Shown here: piece after piece, positions 31,426 to 40,417 of the stretch
How the letters are laid out: each line of letters opens with the position of its first letter
Numbering within the stretch: position 1 is the stretch's first letter
Source of the DNA: DASPWW01 sp963803425
GTDB lineage: Bacteria > Actinomycetota > Thermoleophilia > Solirubrobacterales > 70-9
Assembly (NCBI GenBank): GCA_963803425.1
Contig: CAWDMA010000001.1
Coordinates: 1,488,001-1,552,000 of the forward strand
DNA length: 64,000 nt
Direction: 5' to 3'
Notes under the pieces: generated by a model
Seen by the model: only the letters and a program-made list of their open reading frames with translations
The model's database searches: none
What the model was told of the DNA's origin: nothing
Program-made: the position numbers and the translations under genes

Positions 31426-33336
31426 ATGACCCCTAGAACACCGGAGCCAGACTCGCCGCGGAGGTTCGGCACCTTTCGCTCTGCCGCTACCGCGGTCGGG
31501 GTTTCGGAGCCGTACGTCCTCGTCGGCCTGATCCTCTTTGCCCTCGCGCTCGGCGGCATCGTGCACGTGCTTGAGCCGGGTCGGTCGGGCGATCTGATTT
31601 GGGCCGCGGCGATCGTCTTGACGCTGATCCCGCTGACCTGGTCGGTGCTGCGGACCCTGATGCACGGAGACGTGGGCGTCGACGCGATCGCACTCGTGGC
31701 CATGGTCGGTGCGCTGGCACTCGGCGAATACCTAGCTGGCGCCGTGATCGCCTTGATGCTGAGCGGCGGAAACGCCCTCGAGGCCGCCGCTGGCCGGCGC
31801 GCGCGACGCGAGCTAACGGCACTGCTTGAGCGCGCTCCGCGGATCGCCCACCGCCGCCAGGACGAGAAGATCGAGGAACTTCCGGTCGGGGAGGTCGGGG
31901 TCGGAGACCGGATCGTGGTCCGCGCCGGCGAGGTCGTCCCGGTCGATGGGGCGGTACAGAGCGAGCGGGCCGTGATCGACGAGTCGACGCTGACGGGGGA
32001 GCCACTCCCGGTCACGCACGGCCGGGGCTCAACCATCTTGGGCGGCACGCTCAATGCGGGCGAGGTTTTCGACATGCGCGCGACGAGAACCTCGTCCGAG
32101 AGCGCCTACGCGGGCATCGTTGCGCTGGTGAGGGACGCGGAGCAGCAAAGAGCTCCGTTTGTCCGAATGGCCGATCGCTACGCCGCGATCCTCTTGCCGT
32201 TGACGCTCGTCATCGCTGGTGCGGCGTGGGCGTTCAGCGGCGATCCCGTCCGTGCGCTGGCGGTGCTTGTCGTCGCTACCCCTTGCCCGCTGATTCTCGC
32301 TGCACCGGTGGCCTTGATCTCGGGCGTCTCGCGAGCCGCCCACGACGGGGTGATCGCAAAGGGCGGGGGCACGATTGAGAAGCTCGGGGAGGCCAGGACG
32401 GTGCTACTCGACAAGACCGGAACGCTCACCCACGGGAGACCCGAGATCGAGCGGGTGCAGAGCACCGATGGACTGGCACCGGAAGAGTTGCTGCGGCTGG
32501 CCGCCTCGGTGGACCAGCTCTCAGCCCACGTCTTGGCCGAGGCCCTCGTTCACGGGGCTGAAGGTCGTGCGCTCGAGCTCGAGTTTCCCGAGGAGGTGGT
32601 CGAGGAGCCTGGCCAAGGAATCGAGGGGGAGGTCGGCGGACATCGCGTAGCTGTGGGCAGCGACGCATGGCTGCGACAGCGCGGCTACTCCGGAACGGAG
32701 GCAGCTGAGGGGCTCTTGGTTGGTGCGGTCGAGCCCGGTTGGGCCAGAGTTCTCGTTGGCGTGGATGGCGGACTTGCGGGCGCCGTGTTGATGGCAGATC
32801 ACCTGCGCGATGACGCACGTGATCTGACGAAAGCGCTCCGAGGCGCAGGCGTGGAGGAAGTCGTACTCGTCACTGGCGACCAGCGGGCGGTCGGGGAGGC
32901 GGTCGGCGAGGCAGTGGGCGTCGATCAGGTCTTCACCGAGTGCTCGCCCGACGAGAAGACCGAGGTCGTGCGCCGGGCACGCGAGCGCTCCGACGGGGGC
33001 ACTGTCGTCATGGTCGGTGACGGGGTCAACGATGCGCCAGCCCTCGCACTGGCCGACGTCGGCATCGCGATGGGCGGCGTCGGCGCCACCGTGTCCTCGG
33101 AAACCGCGGATGCGGTGATCGCCGTTGACAAGGTGGATCGCGTCGCCGATGCGATCCGGATCGGTCGACGCTCGCTGACGATCGCGCGCCAGAGCGTGGT
33201 CGCCGGCCTCGGCCTGAGTTTCATCGCGATGGGATTCGCCGCCTTCGGCTACATCCCGCCGGTGGCCGGAGCGCTGCTTCAGGAGGGGATCGACGTGGCC
33301 GTGATCCTGAACGCGCTCCGCGCGCTGAAAGGGTGA
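31426..33336 (+). CDS. Heavy-metal P1B-type ATPase
   Basis: A 636-residue cation-transporting ATPase without an N-terminal metal-binding domain. Two N-terminal helices precede the actuator domain (TLTGEPLPV). The membrane metal site is T285-P-C-P-L, a CPx variant. The phosphorylated Asp329 is in DKTGTLTHGRP and the hinge is MVGDGVNDAPALALADVGIAM. The usual nucleotide-domain HP dipeptide reads SAHVLAEAL. Lack of a binding domain and the TPCPL motif leave the ion open (Zn, Cd, Co or Cu). Looser codon use suggests acquisition by transfer. Confidence 0.9.
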   Translation: MTPRTPEPDSPRRFGTFRSAATAVGVSEPYVLVGLILFALALGGIVHVLEPGRSGDLIWAAAIVLTLIPLTWSVLRTLMHGDVGVDAIALVAMVGALALGEYLAGAVIALMLSGGNALEAAAGRRARRELTALLERAPRIAHRRQDEKIEELPVGEVGVGDRIVVRAGEVVPVDGAVQSERAVIDESTLTGEPLPVTHGRGSTILGGTLNAGEVFDMRATRTSSESAYAGIVALVRDAEQQRAPFVRMADRYAAILLPLTLVIAGAAWAFSGDPVRALAVLVVATPCPLILAAPVALISGVSRAAHDGVIAKGGGTIEKLGEARTVLLDKTGTLTHGRPEIERVQSTDGLAPEELLRLAASVDQLSAHVLAEALVHGAEGRALELEFPEEVVEEPGQGIEGEVGGHRVAVGSDAWLRQRGYSGTEAAEGLLVGAVEPGWARVLVGVDGGLAGAVLMADHLRDDARDLTKALRGAGVEEVVLVTGDQRAVGEAVGEAVGVDQVFTECSPDEKTEVVRRARERSDGGTVVMVGDGVNDAPALALADVGIAMGGVGATVSSETADAVIAVDKVDRVADAIRIGRRSLTIARQSVVAGLGLSFIAMGFAAFGYIPPVAGALLQEGIDVAVILNALRALKG

Positions 33337-33400
33337 CGGTGTGGGGCTCGTCCCGCGTGTTTGACGAGTGGGAGGAGCGAGCTGCCGGGCGCGGCAGAAG

Positions 33401-33976
33401 CTACTTGACGGTGAGCGTGCCCTCCATGCCGGCCTCGCGGTGGCCGGGGACGGTGCAGTAGAACGTGTACTCGCCGGGCTCCAGGTCGGCGCTCACCTTC
33501 GCGGTCCCGTCGCTGACGAGATCGCTCTTCGCGATCTCGGTCCCGTCCTGCTCGATCGCGACGTCGTGCTCGATCTTCGCCGGGTTGTCGAACTCGATCG
33601 CAACCTTGCCGGCCTTCCCCTCGAGCTTGTCGGTGTCGAACGCGAGAGTCCCGTCCGCGGGCGCGGACAGCTTCAGATTGGCGCCCTGGGCCTCGGCCGC
33701 CCCCTGCTGCTGGAGCTCCTTCGGGGACTCGCCCTGCTTGGTCGCCTGGGTGTCCGCCTTCTGCTCCTCGCTCAGGGAGCGCTCGTTCTGCTCCTCGCGG
33801 GCCTTGATCACTGCGCTGGTCGTGGTCAGGCCGACCATCACCACGAACAGGCCGATCACGGCCGCCGTCACCACGCGTGAGCCGGGGAACCGGCTGAAGC
33901 GCAGCCCCACGAACGACACGACCACGGCGAGCGCGATCAGCGCGATCCCGACGAAGTAGAAAGCGGTCTTCTCCAT
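33401..33976 (-). CDS. Membrane-anchored cupredoxin
   Basis: A 191-residue protein with two N-terminal membrane helices (about 5-24 and 35-55), a Gln/Glu-rich coiled linker (60-97) and a plastocyanin/azurin-like domain (100-191). A complete type 1 copper site is visible: His137 (IEHDV), Cys174 (FYCTVPGH), His179 and Met184 (EAGM). It probably transfers electrons outside the membrane. It is convergent with the P-type ATPase, but no direct link is shown. Confidence 0.87.
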   Translation of the reverse strand: MEKTAFYFVGIALIALAVVVSFVGLRFSRFPGSRVVTAAVIGLFVVMVGLTTTSAVIKAREEQNERSLSEEQKADTQATKQGESPKELQQQGAAEAQGANLKLSAPADGTLAFDTDKLEGKAGKVAIEFDNPAKIEHDVAIEQDGTEIAKSDLVSDGTAKVSADLEPGEYTFYCTVPGHREAGMEGTLTVK

Positions 33977-33984
33977 CTCGCTCG

Positions 33985-33990
33985 ATCCTA
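33985..33990 (-). promoter_or_regulatory. Predicted -10 of the cupredoxin gene
   Basis: TAGGAT on the minus strand, eight bases before ATG 33976. Confidence 0.45.
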
Positions 33991-34015
33991 TCCGGCCGTG
34001 CGGCTCGCGGCGGAC

Positions 34016-35449
34016 TCAGCTCGCGTACTCGGTGGCGCGGCTCTCCCGGATCACGGTGATCTTGACCCTCCCCGGGTACTCGGTCTCCCGCTCGACGGCC
34101 GTCGCGATCTCGTGCGCGATCAGCGCGGCGGTCCGGTCGTCGACCTGGCCGGGGTCGACCATCACCCGCACCTCCCGTCCCGCTCGCATCGCGAACACCT
34201 TCTCCACCCCCGGGTGCCTGGAGCCGATCTCCTCGAGGTCACGAAGCCGGCTCACGTACTGCTCCAGGGAATCGCCGCGAGCGCCCGGACGCGCGCCGGA
34301 GGCCGCGTCGACCGTCTGCACGATCACGGCCTCCACCGTGCGCGGCTCGACCTCGCCGTGGTGCGCCTCGATCGCGTGGGCGACAGCCTCGCTCTCGCCG
34401 TTGCGGCGGGCCAGCTTCGCTCCGACCAGAGCGTGCGAGCCCTCCACCTCGTGGGTGACCGCCTTCCCGATGTCGTGCAGGAGGGCGCCGCGACGCGCGG
34501 TCTCCACCGAGGCACCGAGCTCCTCCGCGATCAGCCCGGCGAGATGCGCGCACTCGACCAGATGGTCGAGCACGTTCTGGCCGTAGCTGGTCCGGTAGCG
34601 CAGCTCGCCGAGCAGGCGCAGGAGCTCGGGGTCAACGCTGTGCACCTTCGCCTCCAGCACCGCGCGCTCGCCCTGCTCCACGACCGCCGCCTCGACCTCC
34701 GCGCGGGCCTGCTCGTACGTCTCCTCGCACAGAGCGGGGTGAATGCGGCCGTCCGCGATCAGCTTCTCAAGGGTCACCCGGGCGATCTCGCGGCGGACGC
34801 CGTCGAAGCTCGACAGCACGACTGCCGACGGGGTCTCATCGACGATCAGATCGACGCCCGTGAGGTTCTCGAGCGCTCGGATGTTGCGCCCGTCGCGGCC
34901 GATTATCCGCCCCTTCATCTCGTCGTTGGGAAGCTCGACCAGCCGCGTGGTGGTCTCGCTTGCGTGCGTCGCGGCGACCCGTTGCATCGCGACGGACAGG
35001 ATGTTCCGGGCACGGCGCTCCGCGAGCTCGTTCGTCTCGGCCTCGATCCGCTGCAGGTCGAGCCCCGCCTGCTGGCGGGCCTCCTCCTCGACCTCCTTCA
35101 GCAGCAGCTGCTTCGCCTGTCCCGCGCTCAACCCCGACAACTGCTCCAGCTCGCGCTGCTGCACCCGCTTGGCGCGCTTCAGCTCCTCCGAGCGCTGCTC
35201 GATGTTGCGCTCTCGATCGTCGGCCGCCTGGCGGCGCCGGTCCAGCTCCGTGAGCTGCACGCCGATCGACTCCGTTCTGCGGAGGGCCTGCTCCTCCATC
35301 CTCGCGATCTCGGCGCGGCGCGCGTTCAACTCCTCGATCGCGCCGACGTCGACGCGGCCTTCGGTTCGCCCTTCGGCCGGTCGCTCCGGTGACGCGGGCT
35401 GATCAGCATGGCGGCGCCGACCAAACGGCCACAGTGCCCCAAGTTCCAT
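34016..35449 (-). CDS. rny: Ribonuclease Y lacking the N-terminal membrane anchor
   Basis: A 477-residue endoribonuclease starting mRNA decay. Domains: long coiled coil (about 38-150), KH domain with GRIIGRDGRNIRALE (about 177-195), HD domain with ALLHDIGKAVTHEVEGSHA (about 325-345), and the C-terminal RNase Y domain. Canonical RNase Y (about 520 residues) begins with a transmembrane helix. Here the N-terminus MELGALWPFGRRRHADQ is hydrophilic, and no hydrophobic stretch occurs upstream in frame. It lies in the recA-recX-rny order common in Gram-positives. Confidence 0.92.
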   Translation of the reverse strand: MELGALWPFGRRRHADQPASPERPAEGRTEGRVDVGAIEELNARRAEIARMEEQALRRTESIGVQLTELDRRRQAADDRERNIEQRSEELKRAKRVQQRELEQLSGLSAGQAKQLLLKEVEEEARQQAGLDLQRIEAETNELAERRARNILSVAMQRVAATHASETTTRLVELPNDEMKGRIIGRDGRNIRALENLTGVDLIVDETPSAVVLSSFDGVRREIARVTLEKLIADGRIHPALCEETYEQARAEVEAAVVEQGERAVLEAKVHSVDPELLRLLGELRYRTSYGQNVLDHLVECAHLAGLIAEELGASVETARRGALLHDIGKAVTHEVEGSHALVGAKLARRNGESEAVAHAIEAHHGEVEPRTVEAVIVQTVDAASGARPGARGDSLEQYVSRLRDLEEIGSRHPGVEKVFAMRAGREVRVMVDPGQVDDRTAALIAHEIATAVERETEYPGRVKITVIRESRATEYAS

Positions 35450-35761
35450 TGGTCTGCCTTCCCCGGCCGCGCGGGCCGCTCGCTCTATCTCCGTGCACCC
35501 TTCGCCGGTGCCGGTGCTCGCGGCCCTCGCATACGCGTCTGCCTCGCTGTTGCCCGCTGCCGGCTGCCTTCGCGGCGCTCCTCTTTACGAGGAAGCGCCT
35601 CCTCTCACCGCAACGTCCCGGTCAACTCGAATCATCTCTCCGATTCGCTCACAAAGTCTCAAACAGCCAAGCAATCGCGTTCAAGGACGGCACGAAGCCA
35701 CCTCGTATTGATCGTAGTCCCACGACCGGGTTCTCGCAAACTGCGAGAGGCGCGCGACGAC
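35450..35761 (-). other. 312-bp gap between recX and rny with one hairpin
   Basis: No credible gene was found. The hairpin GCGCTCCTC (35575-35583), loop TTTAC, GAGGAAGCGC (35589-35598) has one bulged base and could be a terminator or processing site ahead of rny. The last 110 bases before the recX stop are less GC-rich than the surroundings. Confidence 0.5.
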
Positions 35762-36214
35762 TCAGTCGCCGGCTCGCTCGCAGGCGCGGATCGCGTCGTG
35801 TGCGATCTCGTACGTGTAGCCCTTCCGGGTCAGGTAGCCGAGAGCGCGGGCTCGGTCCGCGTCGTCGTCCAGGGAGTGGCCGCGCCGCACCAGCAGCTCC
35901 GACGCCCGCTCCACCTGGGCGCCGTCGCCATCGGCCGCCAGCGCCGCCTGGATATGCTCCGGCGCGACGCCTCTGACCAGCAGCACCTCGCGCACCCGCT
36001 CCGCCCCCCACCCCGCCAGCTCCTGCTTGTCCTCGGCATAGCGGCGCGCGAACGCCGCGTCGTCGAGCTGGCCGACCTCCTCCAGATCGGCGATCGCGTC
36101 GTCGATCTCCGCCTCTCGGACGCCGCGATCGGCCAGCCACGCCCGCAGCTCGGCGCTCGAGCGCTCGCGGCGCCCCAGCGCCTGCAGCGCCAACTCGATC
36201 GCGTCTCCCGGCAC
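35762..36214 (-). CDS. recX: RecA regulator RecX
   Basis: A 150-residue helical-repeat protein that modulates RecA filaments. Conserved parts are LALQALGRRERSSAELRAWLADRG, LEEVGQLDDAAFARRYAEDK and YLTRKGYTYEIAHDAI. It starts 10 bp after the recA stop, so it is co-transcribed with recA. Confidence 0.93.
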   Translation of the reverse strand: MPGDAIELALQALGRRERSSAELRAWLADRGVREAEIDDAIADLEEVGQLDDAAFARRYAEDKQELAGWGAERVREVLLVRGVAPEHIQAALAADGDGAQVERASELLVRRGHSLDDDADRARALGYLTRKGYTYEIAHDAIRACERAGD

Positions 36215-36224
36215 TGGGCGCCCC

Positions 36225-37382
36225 CTAGGCCGCCTTGCGCTGCGGCTCCTCCTCAGAGGCCTTCTTGACCGCCTTCTTCGCCGCCTTGGCGTCCTCGGGG
36301 TCCGGCACCGCCTCGACGGGGGGCGCCGCCGGGCGGTCCATCCCGAGCCCCTCGAAGATCTTCCCCTCGAGCTCGTCCGCGAGCTCCGGGTTGTCGGCCA
36401 GGTATGTCTTCGAGTTGTTGCGGCCCTGGCCCAGCCTCAGGTCGCCATAGGAGAAGAACGAGCCCGACTTCTGAACCAGATCCTGCTCCAGCGCGAGATC
36501 GAGCAGGCAGCCCTCCTTCGACACGCCTTCTCCGTACTCGATGTCGAACTCGGCCTGGCGGAAGGGCGCCGCGACCTTGTTCTTCACGACCTTGACGCGG
36601 CATCGGTTCCCCACCGCCTCGGTCCCCTCCTTCAAGGTCTCGATCCGGCGGATGTCGAGCCGCTGCGATGAGTAGAACTTCAGCGCCCGCCCGCCGGGCT
36701 GGGTCTCGGGCGAGCCGAAGCTGACCCCGATCTTCTCCCGGATCTGGTTCGTGAACAGGCACACGGTTCTCGCCCGGTTCAGGTTCCCGGCCAGCTTCCG
36801 CAGCGCCTGCGACATCAGCCGCGCCTGCAGCCCGACCTGGGTCTCCCCCATCTGCCCCTCCAGCTCGACCCGCGGCGTCAGCGCGGCGACGGAGTCGACC
36901 GCGACGACGTCGACGGCGCCGGAGCGGACCAGCACGTCGACGATCTCCAGCGCCTGCTCTCCGTAGTCAGGCTGCGACACCAGCAGCTCGTCGGTGTCCA
37001 CCCCGATCTTGCGAGCGTAGATCGGATCGATCGCGTGCTCGGCGTCGACGAACGCGCACACGCCGCCGCGGGCCTGGGCCTCGGCGATGATGTGGTAGAT
37101 CATCGTCGTCTTGCCGCTCGACTCGGGCCCGAAGATCTCCACGATCCGGCCGCGCGGAACCCCACCGACGCCGAGCGCGACGTCAAGCGCCAGCGCCCCG
37201 GTCGGGATCGCATCCACGGCGACCGTGTAGTCGGAGTCGAGCTTCATCAGCGAGCCCTGCCCGAACTCGCGCTCGATCTGGGTCATGGCGGCCTGGAGCG
37301 CGGCGTCCTTGGCCTTCGCGTCCTTCGAGTCGCGGTCCCTAGGATCGCTGGACTTGAGTGATGCCTGCTTGTCGTCTGCCAT
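36225..37382 (-). CDS. recA: Recombinase RecA
   Basis: A 385-residue homologous-recombination ATPase. Walker A GPESSGKT is at residues 85-92, Walker B VDVVAVDSVAAL follows, and the L2 region reads FTNQIREKIGVSFGSPE. There is no intein. The C-terminus is a charged Ala/Lys tail. The ATG abuts the thpR stop (37383), so transcription comes from thpR. No SOS box was recognised upstream of thpR. Confidence 0.98.
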   Translation of the reverse strand: MADDKQASLKSSDPRDRDSKDAKAKDAALQAAMTQIEREFGQGSLMKLDSDYTVAVDAIPTGALALDVALGVGGVPRGRIVEIFGPESSGKTTMIYHIIAEAQARGGVCAFVDAEHAIDPIYARKIGVDTDELLVSQPDYGEQALEIVDVLVRSGAVDVVAVDSVAALTPRVELEGQMGETQVGLQARLMSQALRKLAGNLNRARTVCLFTNQIREKIGVSFGSPETQPGGRALKFYSSQRLDIRRIETLKEGTEAVGNRCRVKVVKNKVAAPFRQAEFDIEYGEGVSKEGCLLDLALEQDLVQKSGSFFSYGDLRLGQGRNNSKTYLADNPELADELEGKIFEGLGMDRPAAPPVEAVPDPEDAKAAKKAVKKASEEEPQRKAA

Positions 37383-37997
37383 CTACATCGCCTTTCCGCC
37401 GCCGCCAGGCGGCAAATCCATCGTGGCCACGGACTCGTACTCCGCGCCCGTGGGCCGGAGGTGGGAACGGTAGAGAGCCAGTCGGACGGCTCTGAACGGC
37501 TGCAGGAGCGCCTCCGGGAGCGGCCCGGGCGGTGTGGAGACCCGCGCCGGCCGCTTCGACCCGCGCTGCTCCGGGCGCACCCGCGCAACGGTCAGATGGG
37601 GCCAGAACCGCCGCTTCTCCGGCTCGTGAGCCCCGGCCTCGACCAGCCGCGCCTCGACCTCGGCCTGCAGCGCGACGGTCTGCGCGCTGTCGGCCTCGAT
37701 CGCGAACAGCCGCGGGCGCCGGGGCGGGCGGGGCGCCGGCTCCGGCCTCAGCCGAAGCTCGGGCGCGAGCGGTTCCTCGACGCCGAGCGCCGCCTCCGCA
37801 ATCCGCTCGATGTCGCGCTCCGGGTGGTAGCCCAGGAACGCGAGCGTCACGTGCAGCGTCTCGGGCCGCGAGGCCCGCAGCGCAGGATCGGTGAGCTCCT
37901 CGCCCTGCCACCCGGCCAGCCCCTCGAGCACCTCGCCGGGGAGATCGAGCGCTACGAACAGCCGCGCCCGCGGGCTCTTCAGCCGCTCCTTTGCCAT
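37383..37997 (-). CDS. thpR: RNA 2',3'-cyclic phosphodiesterase
   Basis: A 204-residue 2H phosphoesterase that opens 2',3'-cyclic phosphates on RNA. Both signature HxTx motifs are present: LHVTLAFLG near residue 48 and PHLTVARV near residue 146. It starts RLFVALDLPGEV, the family opening. It is first gene of thpR-recA-recX, with TAGCTT 7 bp before the ATG. Confidence 0.92.
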   Translation of the reverse strand: MAKERLKSPRARLFVALDLPGEVLEGLAGWQGEELTDPALRASRPETLHVTLAFLGYHPERDIERIAEAALGVEEPLAPELRLRPEPAPRPPRRPRLFAIEADSAQTVALQAEVEARLVEAGAHEPEKRRFWPHLTVARVRPEQRGSKRPARVSTPPGPLPEALLQPFRAVRLALYRSHLRPTGAEYESVATMDLPPGGGGKAM

Positions 37998-38004
37998 CGC
38001 TCCG

Positions 38005-38010
38005 AAGCTA
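38005..38010 (-). promoter_or_regulatory. Predicted -10 of thpR-recA-recX
   Basis: TAGCTT on the minus strand, seven bases before ATG 37997. Confidence 0.5.
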
Positions 38011-38100
38011 CGCGAGCCCGACGCGCGGGACAAGCGCCGTTCGTGCCCCAACGGTGCCGGCGGTGTTAGCGTTCCCCCGCGGTCGAGAGGAGAAGCGCCG

Positions 38101-39045
38101 ATGGACTCGACACATCGCGAGGCACTGCCCCAGCTCGGAGGGGAACCCTTCCTGACCGACGGCGGGATCGAGACGACGCTGGTCTTCCACCGCGGGCTCG
38201 AGCTGCCGGAGTTCGCGGCATTCGATCTGCTCAAGGACGACCAGGGTGTCGCGGAGTTGCGCCTCTACTACGCGCCCTACCTGGAGCTGGCGCGGCGCGA
38301 GGGAGCGGGGTTCATCCTCGAGGCGCCGACGTGGCGGGCGAGCCCCCGCTGGGGGAAGGAGATCGGCTACGACGCCGTGGCCCTCGACGCGGCCAACCGC
38401 CGGGCGATCGAGCTCATGGAGGAGCTGCGGGCCGCGAGCGAGGCAGAGGCTGGGCCGATCGTGATCAGCGGCTGCGTCGGCCCGCACGACGACGGCTACT
38501 CGCCGGCGGAGATGCTGACCCCCGAGGAGGCGGAGGCCTATCAATCGACTCAGATCGGTACGTTCGCCGAGACCTCGGCCGACATGACCACCGCGCTCAC
38601 GATGACCCACACCGACGAGGCGATCGGAGTCGCGCGTGCAGCAGGAAAGGTCGGGATGCCTGTCGCGATCTCGTTCACGCTCGAGACGGACGGTCGGCTG
38701 CCCAGCGGGGAGCCGCTCGCCGAGGCGATCGAGCGGGTCGACGCCGATCCTGAGTCCGAGGTCGTCTACTACATGATCAACTGCGTCCACCCGACACATT
38801 TCGACGACGTCGTCGCGGCCGAGGGGCCGTGGCGCGAGCGGGTGAGGGGAGTGCGGGCGAACGCCTCGACGCTCAGCCACGCCGAGCTCGACGAGGCGGC
38901 GGAGCTCGATGCGGGGGATCCCGCCGACCTCGGGGCACGGTATGCGGCGCTTCGCGAGTCGCTGCCCGCGCTGAACGTGATCGGCGGCTGCTGCGGCACC
39001 GACGCCCGCCACGTGACGGCCGCCTGGGCCGCCTGCACGCGCTGA
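38101..39045 (+). CDS. Homocysteine S-methyltransferase family protein
   Basis: A 314-residue zinc methyltransferase barrel (MmuM/BHMT group). It starts FLTDGGIETTLVFHRG, the family opening, and has the zinc cysteines in YYMINCVHP and GGCCGTDARH. It may methylate homocysteine from S-methylmethionine or another donor. ATG 38101 follows GAGGAG by about 7 nt. It is a single plus-strand gene inserted between minus-strand cinA and recA groups. Confidence 0.87.
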   Translation: MDSTHREALPQLGGEPFLTDGGIETTLVFHRGLELPEFAAFDLLKDDQGVAELRLYYAPYLELARREGAGFILEAPTWRASPRWGKEIGYDAVALDAANRRAIELMEELRAASEAEAGPIVISGCVGPHDDGYSPAEMLTPEEAEAYQSTQIGTFAETSADMTTALTMTHTDEAIGVARAAGKVGMPVAISFTLETDGRLPSGEPLAEAIERVDADPESEVVYYMINCVHPTHFDDVVAAEGPWRERVRGVRANASTLSHAELDEAAELDAGDPADLGARYAALRESLPALNVIGGCCGTDARHVTAAWAACTR

Positions 39046-39301
39046 GCGGGCGGCGGCTCTGTCCGGGTGGGCCCGATCAGTGCGGCGCACCAACACCTCG
39101 AGGCGTTCGTGCACCGTGGCGCAGGCCCCTGCCGACGGGGAGCCCGACGCGGCGCTTCAGCGGCGTCCCGTTCGCAAGCTCCTCGCTGATACGGCGGCCG
39201 ATCAGCTCCGTTCCCTGGTGCGCCCCCGTCCCTTGCGCGGCGAGGCTACCGTCGCCGTTTGAGCCGGTGTGAAGCCGTGATTGAGAGGGCGCGGCGGTCC
39301 G
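39046..39301. other. 256-bp intergenic gap
   Basis: Between convergent genes. No ORF with recognisable sequence, hairpin of note or RNA motif was seen. Confidence 0.5.
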
Positions 39302-40417
39302 CTACCGAAGCTCACGCAGGAACCCGACCACGTCCTCCGCGAGCAGCTCCGGCTGCTCGAACGCTGCGAAGTGCCCGCCGCGCGGCATCTCGGTCCATCG
39401 GCGCAGGTCGGCGAGGATCCGCTCCGCCCAATCGCGGGGCGGGCGGAGGATCTCCTTCGGGAAGTCGGCGACCGCCGCGGGGACCTCGATCCGCTCGCCG
39501 GGGGCGAGCCGCCACCGATCGCGCCGCTCGCCGAGGTAGAGCCGCATCGAGGAGCCGATCGTGCCGGTCGCCCAGTACATCGTCAGGAAGTCGCACAGAT
39601 CGTCCTTCGTGAAGGCCCGCTCCACGTCGCCGTCGCAGTCGCTCCACGCCCTGTACTTGTCGACCAGCCAACCGGCCAGCCCCACGGGGGAGTCGTTCAG
39701 CCCGTAGGCGAGCGACTGCGGCGCCTCTGACTGAACGAGCAGGTGAAAGCCCTGGCGGGGCCGCCACCGCTGCGCGAACTCGATGTACGCGGCCTCCGCC
39801 TCGGTCGGCGGCGGATCGCCGAGGTCTGCGGGCACGGGAAGCGCGAGCACGGCGTTCACGTGCAGCGCCACGGCGCGCTCCGGGGCCTCGAACGCGATCC
39901 GGCCCGAGATCGCCGCCCCCCAGTCGCCGCCCTGGACCGCGTAGCGCTCGTACCCGAGGCCGTCCTCGACGACGACCCGGACCCGCGCCGCGACTTCGGC
40001 GACGCTGAGCACGCGATCAGGGATCTCCGAGAACCCGTACCCGGGCAGCGAGGGGACGACGACGTCGTGTCCGGCGGCGAGCAGGCGCGGGATCACGTCC
40101 AGGAACTCGATCGGCCCGCCCGGCCACCCGTGGATCAGGACCACGGGGAGCCCGCCGCGCGCCGCGGCCCGCTCCCAGATCACGTGCACGTCGCCGACGC
40201 GCCAGTTCGCGAACGCGTTGATCCGCTGCTCGAGGCGGGCCGGGTCGTACTCGCTCCGCCAGTGGTCCACCAGCTCCCGGAGGTACTCGAGCTCGGTGCC
40301 GAGCTCCCATCCGGACCCGGGCGGCGTCGCCGGCCACCTGGTCCGAGCCAGCCGCTCATGCAGGTCCTCCAGCGCCTCGACCGGAAGCGAGACCTCGAAC
40401 CGCTGGGGCTCTGTCAA
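39302..40417 (-). CDS. Epoxide hydrolase, EPHX1-like
   Basis: A 371-residue alpha/beta hydrolase with the N-terminal epoxide hydrolase domain (FEVSLPVEALEDLHERLARTRWP). The oxyanion motif is HGWPGG, the nucleophile Asp is in VQGGDWGAA, and the catalytic His is in GGHFAAFEQPE; FSEIPD and YWATGTIGSS also fit the family. The TTG start overlaps the cinA stop as TTGA. Physiological epoxide is unknown. Confidence 0.92.
   Translation of the reverse strand: MTEPQRFEVSLPVEALEDLHERLARTRWPATPPGSGWELGTELEYLRELVDHWRSEYDPARLEQRINAFANWRVGDVHVIWERAAARGGLPVVLIHGWPGGPIEFLDVIPRLLAAGHDVVVPSLPGYGFSEIPDRVLSVAEVAARVRVVVEDGLGYERYAVQGGDWGAAISGRIAFEAPERAVALHVNAVLALPVPADLGDPPPTEAEAAYIEFAQRWRPRQGFHLLVQSEAPQSLAYGLNDSPVGLAGWLVDKYRAWSDCDGDVERAFTKDDLCDFLTMYWATGTIGSSMRLYLGERRDRWRLAPGERIEVPAAVADFPKEILRPPRDWAERILADLRRWTEMPRGGHFAAFEQPELLAEDVVGFLRELR

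Noticed and set aside
31426..33336. Copper export system formed by the P-type ATPase and adjacent cupredoxin
   Set aside because: They are convergent rather than co-transcribed, and the ATPase lacks copper-binding domains, so linkage is not supported.
36225..37382. Intein in RecA
   Set aside because: RecA is continuous at 385 residues with all motifs uninterrupted.
37998..38100. LexA/SOS box upstream of thpR-recA
   Set aside because: Nothing resembling CGAAC-N4-GTTCG is present; CGTTCGTG alone is only a half-match.
39080..39262. A 60-residue ORF in the gap after the homocysteine methyltransferase gene
   Set aside because: Arg-rich translation, no ribosome-binding site and no recognisable motif.
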